The notes beneath the pieces are model-generated. The model saw nothing but the letters and a program-made list of their open reading frames with translations. It made no database searches and was not told the origin of the DNA. Position numbers and translations under genes: made by a program. Of a stretch of 64,000 bases of DNA, positions 35,751-47,000 are shown piece after piece. The DNA is from Ailurus styani (lineage: Eukaryota; Chordata; Mammalia; Carnivora; Ailuridae). How positions within the stretch are numbered: the stretch's first letter is position 1; each line of letters begins with the position of its first letter. The stretch is taken from positions 30,596-94,595 of the forward strand of contig LNAC01001796.1 in the NCBI GenBank assembly GCA_002007465.1, read 5' to 3'.

Positions 35751-36872
35751 TTTTATATGTTATTTTTTCTCAGAGTACATTATTTTTTTAATTTTTTGAG
35801 TTAATAATTATTTTTATTTTTAATAATACTTTTATTATGTTATATTAATTGCCATACAGTACATCATTAGTTTTTGATGTAGTGTTCCATGATTCATTGT
35901 TTGTGTATAACACCCAAAGTTCCATGCAATACATTCCCTTTTTATACAAATTACCGGGCTCACCCAACCACCCCACCAAAACCCTCAGTTTGATTCTCAG
36001 AGTCCATAATCTCTCATGAAACATCTCCCTCTCTGATTTCTCTCTCCTCAATTTTCCCTTCCTTCTCCTAATGTCCTCCATGCTATTCCTTATGTCCCAC
36101 AAATAAGTGAAACCATATAATTGTCTTTCTCTGCTTGACTTATTTCACTCAGCATAATCTCCTCCAGTCCCATTCATGTTGATGGAAACGTTGGATATTC
36201 ATCCTTTCTGAGGGTTGACTAATATTCCATTGTGTATGTGGACCACATCTCCTTTATCCATTCACCTGTTGAAGGACATCTCAGCTCTTTCCACAGTTTG
36301 GCTATTGTGGACATTGCTGCTATGAACACTGGGGTGCATATGGCCCTTCTTCTCACTACATCTGTATCTTTGGGTTAAATTCCCAGTAGTGCAATTTCTG
36401 GTTCATAGTGTAACTCTATTTTTAACTTTTTGAGGAACCTCCACACTGTTTTCCAAAGTGACTATACCAACTTGCATTCCACGAACAGTATAAGAGGGTT
36501 ACCCTTTCTCTAAAACTTTTCCAACATTTGTTGTCCTTGTCTTGTCAATTTTTGCTATTCTAACTGGTGTAAGGTGGTATCTCAATGTGGTTTTGATTTG
36601 AATTTCCCTGATGTCTCCTGATGTTGAACATTTTTTCATGTGTTTGTTAGCCATTTGTATGTCTTCTTTGGAGAAGTGTCTGTTCATGTCTTCTGCCCAT
36701 TTTTTTACTTAATTATTTGTTTTTTGGGTGTTGAGTTTGAGAAGTTCTTTATAGATCTTAGATACCAGCACTTTATCTGTAGTGTCATTTGGAAATATCT
36801 TCTCCCATTCCATGGGTGGTCTCTTTGATTTGTTGAATGTTTCCTTTGCTGTGCAGAACATTTTTATATGTT
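35751..36872 (-). mobile_element. LINE-1 3' half (reverse), 5'-truncated
   Basis: From its A-rich tail (T-rich at 35760-35830), through the 3' terminus gccatacagtacatcattag and ORF2 C-terminal region, to ctttgctgtgcagaacattt near 36860, read in reverse. A possible duplication ttttatatgtt lies at 35751-35761 and 36862-36872. A short antisense ORF2 remnant frame (36499-36687) is broken. Confidence 0.9.
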
Positions 36873-36884
36873 TTTTTAATGTTC

Positions 36885-37040
36885 ATTTAATCTTCATCTT
36901 ATAGGGAGAATCCCAAGGCACAGAAACATTATGTGTCTTGCTCAAGGTCACACAGCTAGTAAGTGGTAATGTCAGGAAGCCAGGTCTTTGGATTCTCAAT
37001 CCAGTATTCTTTTTATAGTTGTAACCTGCCTCTTAAAAAT
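36885..37040 (-). repeat. MIR relic (reverse)
   Basis: A clear reverse-strand MIR: cttgctcaaggtcacacagc, tagtaagtggtaatgtcagg, then tctttggattctcaatccag. Confidence 0.7.
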
Positions 37041-38040
37041 GTATGCTAACAGACGTATGGGGTTTGAAGATTATTGCTGAAATGTCTAGGCCTGTATGTA
37101 ATATGAATTCCAAAATCTTACTGACCCTTGGGTTGCATATATAAATGAAAGGGGAAATAAATCATCCTTCCTGCTAGGAAAGCTCCAAACTCCAAACGTT
37201 TATTTGTCTTAATGAAGCGCCAATGTGGTCACATAGATTAACCCTTGTATTGGCCAAACTTCACCCCTTTTTCTCTCTGTTCCTTCTGGTACTACCCTCT
37301 GGTACTTCCTCTGGTACTACCCTTTACATAAAAGTGAAAATTGGCCCCTTCACACTGACTTTTTCTATTTGATCCTTTCTGCCCTGCCAGTTACTGCCCT
37401 CTAACTCCTTATGAAAGTCTCCAAAAGTCCTCAGGCATATCTGGGTACAGCCCCAAAGGTGGGACTATATTATAACCCACATTTTCTCTGTTATTGCTGT
37501 AGACAGGAATAGATTGCATTTAAGATTATGCCATTTGGCTTTGCATACTGACAATTACACTTTTCTAGGTTTTCCTTCCAAGTAAAGAGCAGAGAGGGAA
37601 ACTATCATTTAGCTTACCTGCATTTGTCACAAAAAATCCCTCACCATATTAGAATCTAGAACTCAGCTCTTGTCTTTGGCCATCTAGGCAATGATGCGAT
37701 TTGGGCCTGTGGTCTCCAGAAAATTCTTGATGGAATGGAGATAGGCTTAGTTGATGGAAGTGAGGCTGGAAGAAAGTATGGATATTAGGAGCATTGCTAA
37801 TGGAAATAAATACTGTATCCTAGCCTGTTGACAATTTCCATGTGAAACAGAAGAAGACAAAAAAGACATCAACATGCAAAGCGCACCTAGAATGTCAGAA
37901 CCACTTACTAAATGATTGAGTGGGAAAAGAAGCCATTTAAACAAGGAGATAGTAAGTTCAGAGATAAAGTAAACTTGCTTTAGCTTCATGGTTTTGTATA
38001 TTCATACATAGGTGTGTTTAGTATATTTTAGGGACTTAGC
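37041..38040. other. unique sequence, no gene
   Basis: Nothing recognised except a small local duplication of ctggtacta/ctggtactt words at about 37287-37323. Confidence 0.5.
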
Positions 38041-38186
38041 TAATAGGAAAAAAGGAGGGAAGGAAAGTAGAAGGAAAAAGGAAGGAAGGAAGGAAGGAAG
38101 GAAGGAAGGAAGGAAGGAAAGAAGGAAGGAAGGAAGGAAGGAAGGAAGGAAGGAAGGAAGGGAAGGAGGGAGGAAGGAAGGAAGGA
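38041..38186 (+). repeat. (GGAA)n purine microsatellite
   Basis: About 25 ggaa units from 38079 to 38186, with few interruptions (aaag, gggagg), preceded by a diverged aggaaa run. ETS-family proteins recognise GGAA cores, which is established knowledge; use of this array is not shown. Confidence 0.97.
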
Positions 38187-38383
38187 TCATCTCATGAAAA
38201 CCAGGACCATGTTCTGTTAGAGTACAAGCAGTAAGGCATATGCTAAAGTGGCGCCAAAAAGCAAGCAAGCCCCACAGAGGACATCATCACCACATTTTTC
38301 TTCTGCATAAGCACAAAAAGGTAAGTAAGAGTAAATGAACAGATGTCTGTGATTTCCCTGAGGCCTGGTCTTTACATAAGAAT

Positions 38384-38585
38384 TGTGAAGGGGAAGGAGG
38401 GAAATGGAGAAGAGAGAACTAAAAGAAGAGGAGAGAGGCTGAAAAGAAAGAGAAGATGGAGAAAGAGAAAGAGAAGGAAAGAAGCGGGGGATAAGAAAGA
38501 GAGAAGCAGGGAAATCAGGAACAATAAAGAGAGAAATTTTAAAAGGTATGTAATTTGGGGAAGAAGAGGGAAAAAAAAAGAGAAA
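38384..38585 (+). repeat. GA-rich purine tract
   Basis: Almost all purine for 200 bases (gagaagagagaactaaaaga and similar). Long overlapping opposite-strand frames of 82-150 codons here follow from the skewed composition and are not evidence of genes. Confidence 0.85.
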
Positions 38586-38639
38586 ACGTGATTCCATTCT
38601 AAGAACATTGTCACTGTGGGCGTGCAGGCGTTGTTGGAG

Positions 38640-39010
38640 AAGAGGAGGGGGGTCCAGGCCATTGTGCAACTATTATTATATAATTAAGTCTAATAACAGT
38701 AATTCACTGGGAGAGGTCACTGCTTGCATTGTGCATGGAATCTGATTTGATGAGACTGACGCCTCTTGTATTCATGCTGCTTGACGGGGGTCCAGGGTGG
38801 TGGGGGAGCCCAGTTAGGGGAAATGAAAGGAACAGAGGATGAGTCAACTTGTTCTCCCTCCAGCTTTCCTGAATAGAGGCTGCTCTAGACTCAATCATAT
38901 TCGATTATTCCCATTTATAATTCTCCCAGTCATAGCCTTGTCTTTCCATTAATTATGGCGATTATTTTGAACTATTGTTGATGTTAATTAGGCTTTGCAA
39001 AACGTGTTTG
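38640..39010. other. repeat-free AT/homeodomain-motif-rich segment, candidate conserved element
   Basis: No repeat recognised. Homeodomain-type words attaatta (38948-38955) and ttaatta (38984-38990), a SOX-like ctattgtt (38972-38979) and the C/EBP-like attgtgcaac near 38659 occur together. The function is inferred from composition only. Confidence 0.3.
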
Positions 39011-39169
39011 GGCTGCACATTGGTTGGCGTTCAGAAGGGGGAGAGAGGGCTAGGAGGAAGGGGAGGAAGTGCCAGGGCTTAATCTGTTCAGCCTTGGACA
39101 GGCACAGAGAAAAGAGTGGCACCAGCTGCATCACAGAAGGAAAGAGGGTCACTGGGCATGACCCCACGT

Positions 39170-39410
39170 TCCCCAGGCTACTTTTTTGTACCTGTCCAAC
39201 ATTTGCTTGCTGTTCACTCTCCTCCCCTTATTCTTCTCTCACAACAGATGTTGTGTACATTCCTGTCTCTTTCATCCTGTGTATTTGCTCATACTCTCCC
39301 TTCCCCATGAAATACTGTCCTCTTATCTTTCTACCAAATCAAAACCCAAAGATCTTCAGAATCCAGCTGATGACCCCACCTTTTCCACAAAGCCTTCCAA
39401 CTACTATCTT
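39170..39410 (+). repeat. L2-like LINE fragment
   Basis: The pattern gtacctgtccaacatttgct, ccatgaaatactgtcctctt, aaaacccaaagatcttcaga, then cttttccacaaagccttcca fits the L2 3' region (accttccctgacc-type text). Confidence 0.45.
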
Positions 39411-39454
39411 TCTTCTGTGAATCCCATTGTTATTACAGTAGAGTCCCTTCATCA

Positions 39455-39590
39455 AGAACATGGGTTTTAAGTTAGCAAAACCTGTCTTCCAGTCACAATT
39501 CTAGTACTGTTAGCTGTGTGACCTTAGACATGGTACTTAACTTTGCAAGCCTGCTTTCTCATCTTATACTTCCAAATGAAGTGTGTGAGC
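39455..39590 (+). repeat. MIR relic
   Basis: The text agtcacaattctagtactgt, tagctgtgtgaccttagaca and tggtacttaactttgcaagc is MIR core. Confidence 0.6.
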
Positions 39591-40714
39591 AAGACTCATA
39601 TCCAAAGTCTCTTTTATCCAATTTAGCTCATTGCTGAATACATAGATCATGTTTAATAAATCATTGGAGATTAATAAGAGAACAGAGATTTCTATATCCA
39701 AATGTAGGAACATTTGGAGAAAATAATTTTGGAGGTTGGGAGAAGTTGGGGAGAGAAAGCATGTAGGCAAAACAAGATGGGAATTGCTATTTAGAAATCC
39801 TGGAATTGTATTTCTTCCATTAAAGTTATTGTCAACTTCCAGCCAAGAGAAAAGAGTAGTCTAGTAGTTAGAATATGTTGTGTTGGGACCAGAAAGTGTT
39901 ATTTAGTATTGGCCTCTAGCAGCCGTGAAGTTGTTGGATTTTTGTGGCTTTTTAGACTCTGAGTTCATTGTTGTGGAGATAGAAAGAGATTGTAAGAGAA
40001 GGGGAAACTTCCCTACAGATGCTGTGAGGAGAAAGCTAATCACTTAAAGATAAGTAGGAACTATAATTCATGGAACATCTAAGTGTCTAGCACTGTGATA
40101 TGTTTTATGGAGGAAGAGTGAAAAGGACATGGTGGTTTGATCTCTGTTCTGGATTTGTTTTTGTTGTTTTCATTTAGTTCACTTGACAAGCACTTAGTAG
40201 GTATTGACCATGCACCATTTGCTGGGATTGAAAGGCTCAAAGCACATGAGAACTTCTCCCTCCTCTCAGGGGCTTACAGTAGAGTGAGAACCTGGGCTCC
40301 TAGGCATCTACTCAGGGAGGAAACAGGTTCTCTGGCTGCTTATTGTACTGTTCAAGCAAATGGTCAGGTGACTGCCCTTGAGACCATCAGAGGCCAGTCC
40401 CAGTTTTTCAAAGGAGCTGCTGCGGTACTAGCTTGGACTCCATGAAATCATCCGATATGCTCTGAGATTGTCCCAGAGCTTGAACCTTACCTGCTGGCTA
40501 AATCCCTGGCTTGGATTTCAGGATGCACCTGCAGACTTCGAGTTTTGCAATTGCCTGACCCAGATTAATGCTTCTGGTAGATTATGTGACCCTGACCATC
40601 CCGTAGATTTGTTTCCCCTTCACAGGTTTTGGCATCTATCTCACTCTTGCCCAAGCATCTAATCTCATTAATTTATCCACTAAGCACCCATTAAATGCCT
40701 ATAATACATTAGAC
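39591..40714. other. unique sequence, no gene recognised
   Basis: Possibly the 5' end of the ancient long repeat near 40165-40290 (cttgacaagcacttagtagg, then tcaggggcttacagtagagt), otherwise unrecognised. The 102-codon frame 40137-40445 shows no family. Confidence 0.4.
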
Positions 40715-41010
40715 ATTGGCAGTGAAATGTGCTGGTTAAACTCACAGGTTTTGGAGTCAGACCAAATGGGTCTAAAGCCTGTCTCCGCCACTTACTGTTT
40801 GTGTGACTTTGATCCAAGTTATGTAAACACTCTGTACCTTCATTTCTCATCTTTAAAATCAGGCTAATGTAGTACTGACTTCATAGTTTTTGTGGGGACT
40901 AGTTGAATAAATACATGTAAAAATATTAATATAATGCAAAAAAGAAAAGCACCTCAGTACCTGAGACATGGTATTTGATAAATATTTACAACTATCACTA
41001 TTTCTAGAGA
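40715..41010 (+). repeat. MIR, near full-length relic
   Basis: The full MIR order is visible: tggagtcagaccaaatgggt, cgccacttactgtttgtgtg, actttgatccaagttatgta, cctcatttctcatc-like text, then gtggggactagttgaataaa and the L2-type end gacatggtatttgataaata. Confidence 0.7.
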
Positions 41011-41039
41011 TATAAAGGAAGAATACATTCTTCCACCTT

Positions 41040-42070
41040 CCACCTGTGGGAAGAGGAATAAGGGGTATAGTCAGGAAGGGATTTAAGGGAGAGGTAACCA
41101 TCAGCTGACTCTTGAAAGTGAGAAGGTATTTTTCAGGTGGATAAGGAAGGAGTGATCGCTGGCAGGAGGCTATGGTCAGCAGTAGAAGAAGCAAAGTAAA
41201 TGCTCGAGGGTATAAAACAGCAAGGCATGGTTGGGGAATTGCAAATTGTTTGGCATGACTGGAGATTAAGATATGGTATTGAGAGAGAAGAAGGGGGCAT
41301 CTACAGAAACTGGGGGAGGCTTGGAGCCATGCTGAGGTGTTTCAATTTCTCTTAAAACTATCAAGAAACCACTAAAGTATTCTAATTTAAAGCAATACCA
41401 GATCACGTTTGTGTTTTAGTCCAATCAGTCTGGAAGGTCAGTTAGGAAGTAGGAAGACAAGGTATAAAAACTGTTATAATAGTGAAGATAAGAGAAAGCT
41501 GAGGACTGACATAGGGTAAGGGTGGTGAAGATATGACAGATGGAAGGGAGTGAAGGTTGAGAATGGGGATGAGGGGAGAGAATTTGTGTTGGTTGCACTG
41601 AATTTGTTGCCTAAGTGCTGCCAATCACTTAGAAATGGGGAAGGGTAGAGTTTAGGGGAGAAAATTGAATTGTTCTGGACATATTGGATTTTAAATGCCT
41701 CTGGAATCTTAAGATGGCAATGTCCAGTAGAGAGTAACATATTGAGTTTGAACACTCAAGTAGTGGTCAGAGTTAGGATAATAATTTGGGAGTAAACAGC
41801 TAACAGAAGTTGAAACCATAGAAAAGATTGAATTGTCTAGTAAGAACACATGAAAAGGCCAAGAACGGAACCTTGGGGAGCAAAGCCATTAAGGGACAGT
41901 AACAGAGGGGAAAGTATGAGAAATAAGGCTAAGAAAAATTGGTGAGGGAAGTGAAAGAAGGTCCAACAGAGAATAGATTTCAGAAGCCAGTAGGAAGACC
42001 AAGAAGGTTGCCTATTGGCCTGGCCTACTCCCAGGTCAGGGATTTGCAGCCAATTCTGAAAGATTTCACT
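41040..42070 (+). repeat. ancient long interspersed repeat (copy)
   Basis: Shares phrase order with the 2.0-2.9 and 55.6-57.5 kb copies: cttgaaagtgagaaggtatt, aaactatcaagaaaccacta, cagtctggaaggtcagttag, tctggacatattggatttta, aaggaaccttggggagc-like text near 41868. Moderately diverged, with the family unnamed. Confidence 0.5.
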
Positions 42071-42123
42071 CAACTATAGTCAGGTCATTATGAGAAAATA
42101 ACAACAAATTGGGAAGCACAAAA

Positions 42124-42947
42124 TCATAATGCTCCTTCGATTAAAAACTAAAATGTGAGACCCGAAACCATAAAAATCTTAGAAGAGAACACAGGCAGCA
42201 ACACCAGTCAGAATGGCTATACTTAACAACCCAGGAAACAACAGATGTTGGCAAGGATGTGGAGAAAGGGGAACCCTCTTACACTGTTGGTGAGAATACA
42301 AACTGGCACAGCCCATCGGGGAAACAGTATAGAGGTTCCTCAAAAAGTTGTAAATAGAACTACCTTATGATCACCCTACCATGTATTTACCCAAAGAATA
42401 CAAAAATACTAATTCAGAGGGGTATGTGTACCCTGATGTTTATAGCAGCATTATCTACAATAGTCAAGGTGTTGAAACAGCCCAAGAGTCCACTGACTGA
42501 TGAATGGATGAAGAAGATGTGGTGTGTACACCTAATGGAATATTACTCAGCTATAAAAAGAATGAAATCTTGCCATTTGTAACAACACGGATGGAGCTGG
42601 AGAGTATTATGCTAAGTGAAATAATCAGTCAGAGAAAGACAAATACCAGATTTCACTCATATGTGGAATTTAAGAAACAAAACAACTGAGCAAAGGGGCA
42701 AAATGAGAGACAGAGGCAAACCAAGAAACAGACTCTTAGCTATGGAGAACAAACTGATGTTTACAGAGGGGATGGGTGGGGGGATGGGTTGGATAGGTGA
42801 GGGGGATTAAGGAGTGCACTTGTGATGAGCACTGAGTGATATATGGAAGTATTGAATCACTATATTGTACACCTGGAACTTATATTACAGTGGTTAGCTA
42901 ACTGGAATTTAAATAAAAACTTACAAAAATGAGTCATAATGGTCCTT
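42124..42947 (+). mobile_element. LINE-1 3' end with internal deletion and target site duplication
   Basis: The duplication is tcataatgctcctt (42124-42137) and tcataatggtcctt (42934-42947), with one mismatch. The left part (gagacccgaaaccataaaaa to aacacaggcagcaac) is followed directly at about 42206 by accagtcagaatggctatac, which lies several hundred bases further on in L1, so an internal part is missing. The tail is aatttaaataaaaac. An ORF2 C-terminal remnant is frameshifted. Confidence 0.9.
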
Positions 42948-45514
42948 GGTCCTTGCCCTCTTAACTGACTGCTCTCACCTCTGACATTTTCCTCTACTTC
43001 CTCCTGAAAGTTCTAGAAGAAGAGAGATAACAAAATCTGACTTGCATTGTTTTGGACAGAACACTGAGAAAATTTAGAGTATGAGAGAAGCATAGATATC
43101 TTGCTGTAGCTGTTGGTGCTAAACAATAACTGGGGTTTGGGAGCAGAAACCCTGACCAATATATGGGAAAGAGAGCTTTCTAAATGGCAAAGCATTCAAC
43201 TAGTGTTATTTTTCTTGCTGAAGTGGACATTGACTGAACCAAGACAGCCCGCACCACAACGGCCATCCAAGGCACCCAAGAAAGCCTAGACCTCTTTGCT
43301 TCTTAGGACCTCTTTCAATAATTAGACTTCCTTTCTTCTTTGAAATTTGGGTTGAACAAACCAAGGTGTGAAATGATATGCCAGTGCCAGAGACCACACT
43401 CCCAGAAGGGGTGAATAGTGCATAGGCACTGGAGAGGGAACAGAGTGAAATGGAAGCATAGTGTCTTACCTGTCTGAAATGAGCCCAGCTACTGAGCAAA
43501 TCCAATACACCAGTCTGTCTTCATACAACATCTTTCTTATTAATAATGTAAGCATGATGGAGGCTGCTATTGATCTTCGATACCTAAATCTTACTTCTCT
43601 ATGAATAAAAAATGTAATAAGATCTCAGAAATAAGCTAAAGACCACTGCCTGGGTCTAAATGACAGGAATGAATTACAGTACACTGCAAAAGACTGAAAA
43701 GTGTTAATGGATGGCAGTCCCAGTTTGCTTACTAGCTGGCTTAGAGAAGCTCAAAACAGAAGCTGCTGGGGGGCCATCAGAGAAGATCATTGACCCCAGT
43801 CCCTCCATGGCCCACGGGACAGCACCAGATCCATCACTGTCAAAGGCCGTGTGATGATAAGAGTCACACTCCTTTGGTTTGATATACTTTCATGCTTCCA
43901 CTTTCATTGAAGTGAGTTGTGTGGGAGGGGGAAGGGTACAGCTTTTGTATTTTCCATGGGATTTAAGATGTTATATAAAATTAAGTATGATATAAAATGG
44001 GAAAATTACATAGTAAAACATCAAAGGAAAGGTGAAATAGACATTGCCAAATACCTCTGGTTGATATGAGTTTAGCTTTATGTTTCATTGCATCAAAAAT
44101 TTTGAAAAGAAAAAAAATACATATATGTATATATTCTACTGAAGGCTGTTTTCTATATTTTGGTCCTGTAAAAAACAATTTTATTACAATATATAATTAC
44201 AATTCTGTATTTTGGCCCTGCTGATAAAGTGATCACAGTGGATTACTTTTTCAGCACATCTTTCCTCCATCTATTCCACTGTGGCCCAATCCACAGATCC
44301 AGGTGCACTGTTTGGCTTTGATGCCAGGAGAAGGGTTTTCAGGATATATGACACATGCAATGAAGGGGAGCAATGAACATAATAAAGTCACTGTGTCAAC
44401 TCAGCTCTGGTCTAAAACTTTCAGTGGCATCTCTGCTTCCACAGGTAAAAGGCACAAATTTAAAGTAGTAAGTGACCTTTTCCAGGTTAGGCTGTTTTCA
44501 TGTTTCTTTCCTTCCTTCCAGTTCTAGCACAGCTATTGTATTAGCTTCCATTTGACCCTGGAGGAGCAAGATCCTTTGGGGAATTTTTCCCTCTGATACA
44601 GACTGTACAACGTGTTTAGCTTCCCAGATATTCTCTCTTTCTCTCTCTCTCATTTTGCCCCTGACCCTCTTCAGAGATTCACATCTACTGGATTCACCCC
44701 TTTCAACTGCTCTTTGTCATTGGTTCCTTCCCCCCATTCGGTCATTCTGTCTGCCTCTTCACAGGCTTCATTCCTGCATTTCAGGTCTTGTCATAGATAA
44801 AAAGAGCAATGAAGCAGAAGTCAGAACTCTGCTGTCTTTCAATGGCCTTGGACAAGTTATTTCTCCTGGACATGAGCATGAAGACTTTAGACTAGGTGGT
44901 TTCTAAGGCTCTTCACAGGGCTCTGAATCAGGCTTCCACCTTCCCTGAAATTGCTCTTTCAAATGTTACAATTATTTTCTAATTGCAAATCCAATAACTT
45001 TCAGTGATCAACCTACTTGACCTTTGGGGCAACATTTAATTATTGATTTAGTTTTCCTCCTTGAAACTCATTGCTTCCTTTCCTTTCAGGGCACTCTGTT
45101 GTCTTGTTTACTTAAGAATTCTCATCTAATACTCTTCCCATAGCCTCGGTTTTCTCTTCTACATCACCAAATATCAAAAAATCTAAGAATGTCTACAGAA
45201 TATTAAAACTAAGAACAAAGCAGAAGAAAAAAATGAGACCTAAGAATTCCATATTCCCAAGTTAGCATTTATATGTGTGAGTCTGGAAAAGTTATTTCTA
45301 GACATGGTTTGGAAATTTACCAACCAATTTATTTCTTATGAATTAAAATTACTCAAAGAATTGAGGAAATGATGAATAACAACAATGGAACTGAATGAAA
45401 TGTTTAAAAAATAATGGTAGTTGCTTAAAATAGAATGCTCAACTACCAATAACACCAAATAAATATAGAATGATCTATTTCATTCTTATAGTTATAAAAT
45501 GTGATACAAATGTC
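42948..45514. other. unique sequence, no gene recognised
   Basis: About 2.6 kb without a supported repeat. A possible MIR-like trace lies near 44820-44910 (aatggccttggacaagttat). Open frames up to 99 codons are unrecognised. Confidence 0.45.
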
Positions 45515-45746
45515 TAAAAAGTATATTTTGGGGCACCTGGGTGGCTCAGTGGGTTAAAGCTTCTGCCTTTGGTTCAGGTCATGATCTCAGTGTCCTGGAA
45601 ATGAGTCCCGCATTGGGCTTTCTGCTCAGCAGGGAGCCTGCTTCCTCCTCTCTCTCTGCCTGACTCTTTGCCTACTTGTGATCTCTCTCTCTCTGTGTCA
45701 AATAAATAAATAAAATCTTAAAAAAATAAAAAATAAAAAGTATATT
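45515..45746 (+). mobile_element. SINEC with perfect 13-base target site duplication
   Basis: The duplication taaaaagtatatt lies at 45515-45527 and 45734-45746. The head ggggcacctgggtggctcag starts at 45530; the tail aataaataaataaaatctta precedes the right duplication. Internal substitutions such as atgagtcccgcattgggctt show moderate divergence. Confidence 0.97.
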
Positions 45747-46151
45747 CTTACAAGGTACACAACATGAATAATAATTTTGTGGGAAAAGAAAGAGTTAAGA
45801 GCAGGCTAAAGTTTACATACAACAAAATATTTAGATATAATTTCACTATTAGTAGTGATAATTAGGAAAATAGTCGATTATTTAAAAAATTGAAATTATA
45901 TAGCCTAAATATAGTAATATATCAGCCAAATCACAGGAGGGGAAACAAAGAAGGAAAAAGCAAAAGAAGTCTTAAGAAAATAAACACAATAAAGCATAAA
46001 GTAAGATAACAGAAAATAGATAAATATATCAGTCTTCAAAATAAATATCAGCAATCTCAAATTTACATGTAAGATATGTAATTTACATAAAAGACCATAA
46101 GACTATAAGAATAAAATATAGGAGACAATCTTTAAGACCTAAGACTCAATG
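45747..46151 (+). repeat. AT-rich, probably old L1M sequence
   Basis: Its right end (ataaaatataggagacaatc, then tttaagacc) matches the L1 ORF2 text that continues at 47001 after the younger insertion. The left part is too decayed to place. Confidence 0.4.
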
Positions 46152-47000
46152 AAGAGATTTTTAAAAAAATTAAAAATATAGCTACCCTATGATCTGACAA
46201 TTGCACTACTGGGGGGCGCCTGGGTGGCTCGGTGGGTTAAAGCCTCTGCCTTCGGCTCAGGTCATGATCTCAGGGTCCTGGGATCGAGGCCCGCATCGAG
46301 CTCTCTGCTCCGCAGGGAGCCTGCTTCCTCCTCTCTCTGCCTGCCTCTCTGCCTACTTGTAATCTCTCTCTCGGTGTCAAATAAATAAATAAAATCTTAA
46401 AAAAAATTGCACTACTAGGTATTTACCCTGAAGATACAGATGTAGTGAAAAGAAGGGCTATATGCACCCCAATGTTCATAGCAGCAATGTCCACAATCGC
46501 CAAACTGTGGAAAGAGCCGAGATGCTCTTCAACAGATGAATGGATAAAGAAGATGCGGTCCCTATATACAATGGAATGTTACTCAGCCACCAGAAATGAT
46601 GACTACCCAATATTTGCATCAACTTGGATGGGACTAGAGGAGATTATGCTGAGTGAAATAAGTCAAGAAGAAAAGTCAATTATCACATGGTTTCACTTAC
46701 TTGTGGAACATAAGGAATAGCATGGAGGACATTAGGAAAGGGAAGCAAAAAATGAAGGGGGAGAATTCGGAGGGGGAGATGGACCATGAGAGACTGTGGA
46801 CTCCGAGAAACAAACTGAAGGTTTTAGAGGGAAGAGGGGGTAGAGGGGTGGGTTGGCCTGGTGATGGGTATTAAAGTGGGCATGTATTGCATGGAGCACT
46901 GGGTGTTATATGTAAATAATGAATCTTGGAACACTACATCAAAAACTAATGACATACTGTATGGTCACTAACATAACATAATAATAAAAAAGAATTCTTA
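46152..47000 (+). mobile_element. younger LINE-1 3' end inserted into older L1M
   Basis: It starts near aaaaaaattaaaaatatagc (46163) and ends with ctaacataacataataataa near 46985, an L1 3' terminus. Imperfect duplicates agagattttta (46152-46162) and agaattctta (46991-47000) flank it. It is interrupted by a SINE at 46211. The ORF2 C-terminal remnant frame reads 46445-46720 before a shift. Confidence 0.88.
46199..46416 (+). mobile_element. SINEC with 12-base target site duplication, nested in L1
   Basis: The duplication aattgcactact lies at 46199-46210 and 46405-46416; the flanks form continuous L1 text (caattgcactactaggtatt). The body begins ggggggcgcctgggtggctc and ends taaataaataaaatcttaaa. 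Confidence 0.98.

Noticed and set aside
38217..38669. 150-codon minus-strand frame
   Set aside because: It spans a GA-rich purine tract; its composition (long runs of S, F, L) explains the absence of stops and there is no family resemblance.
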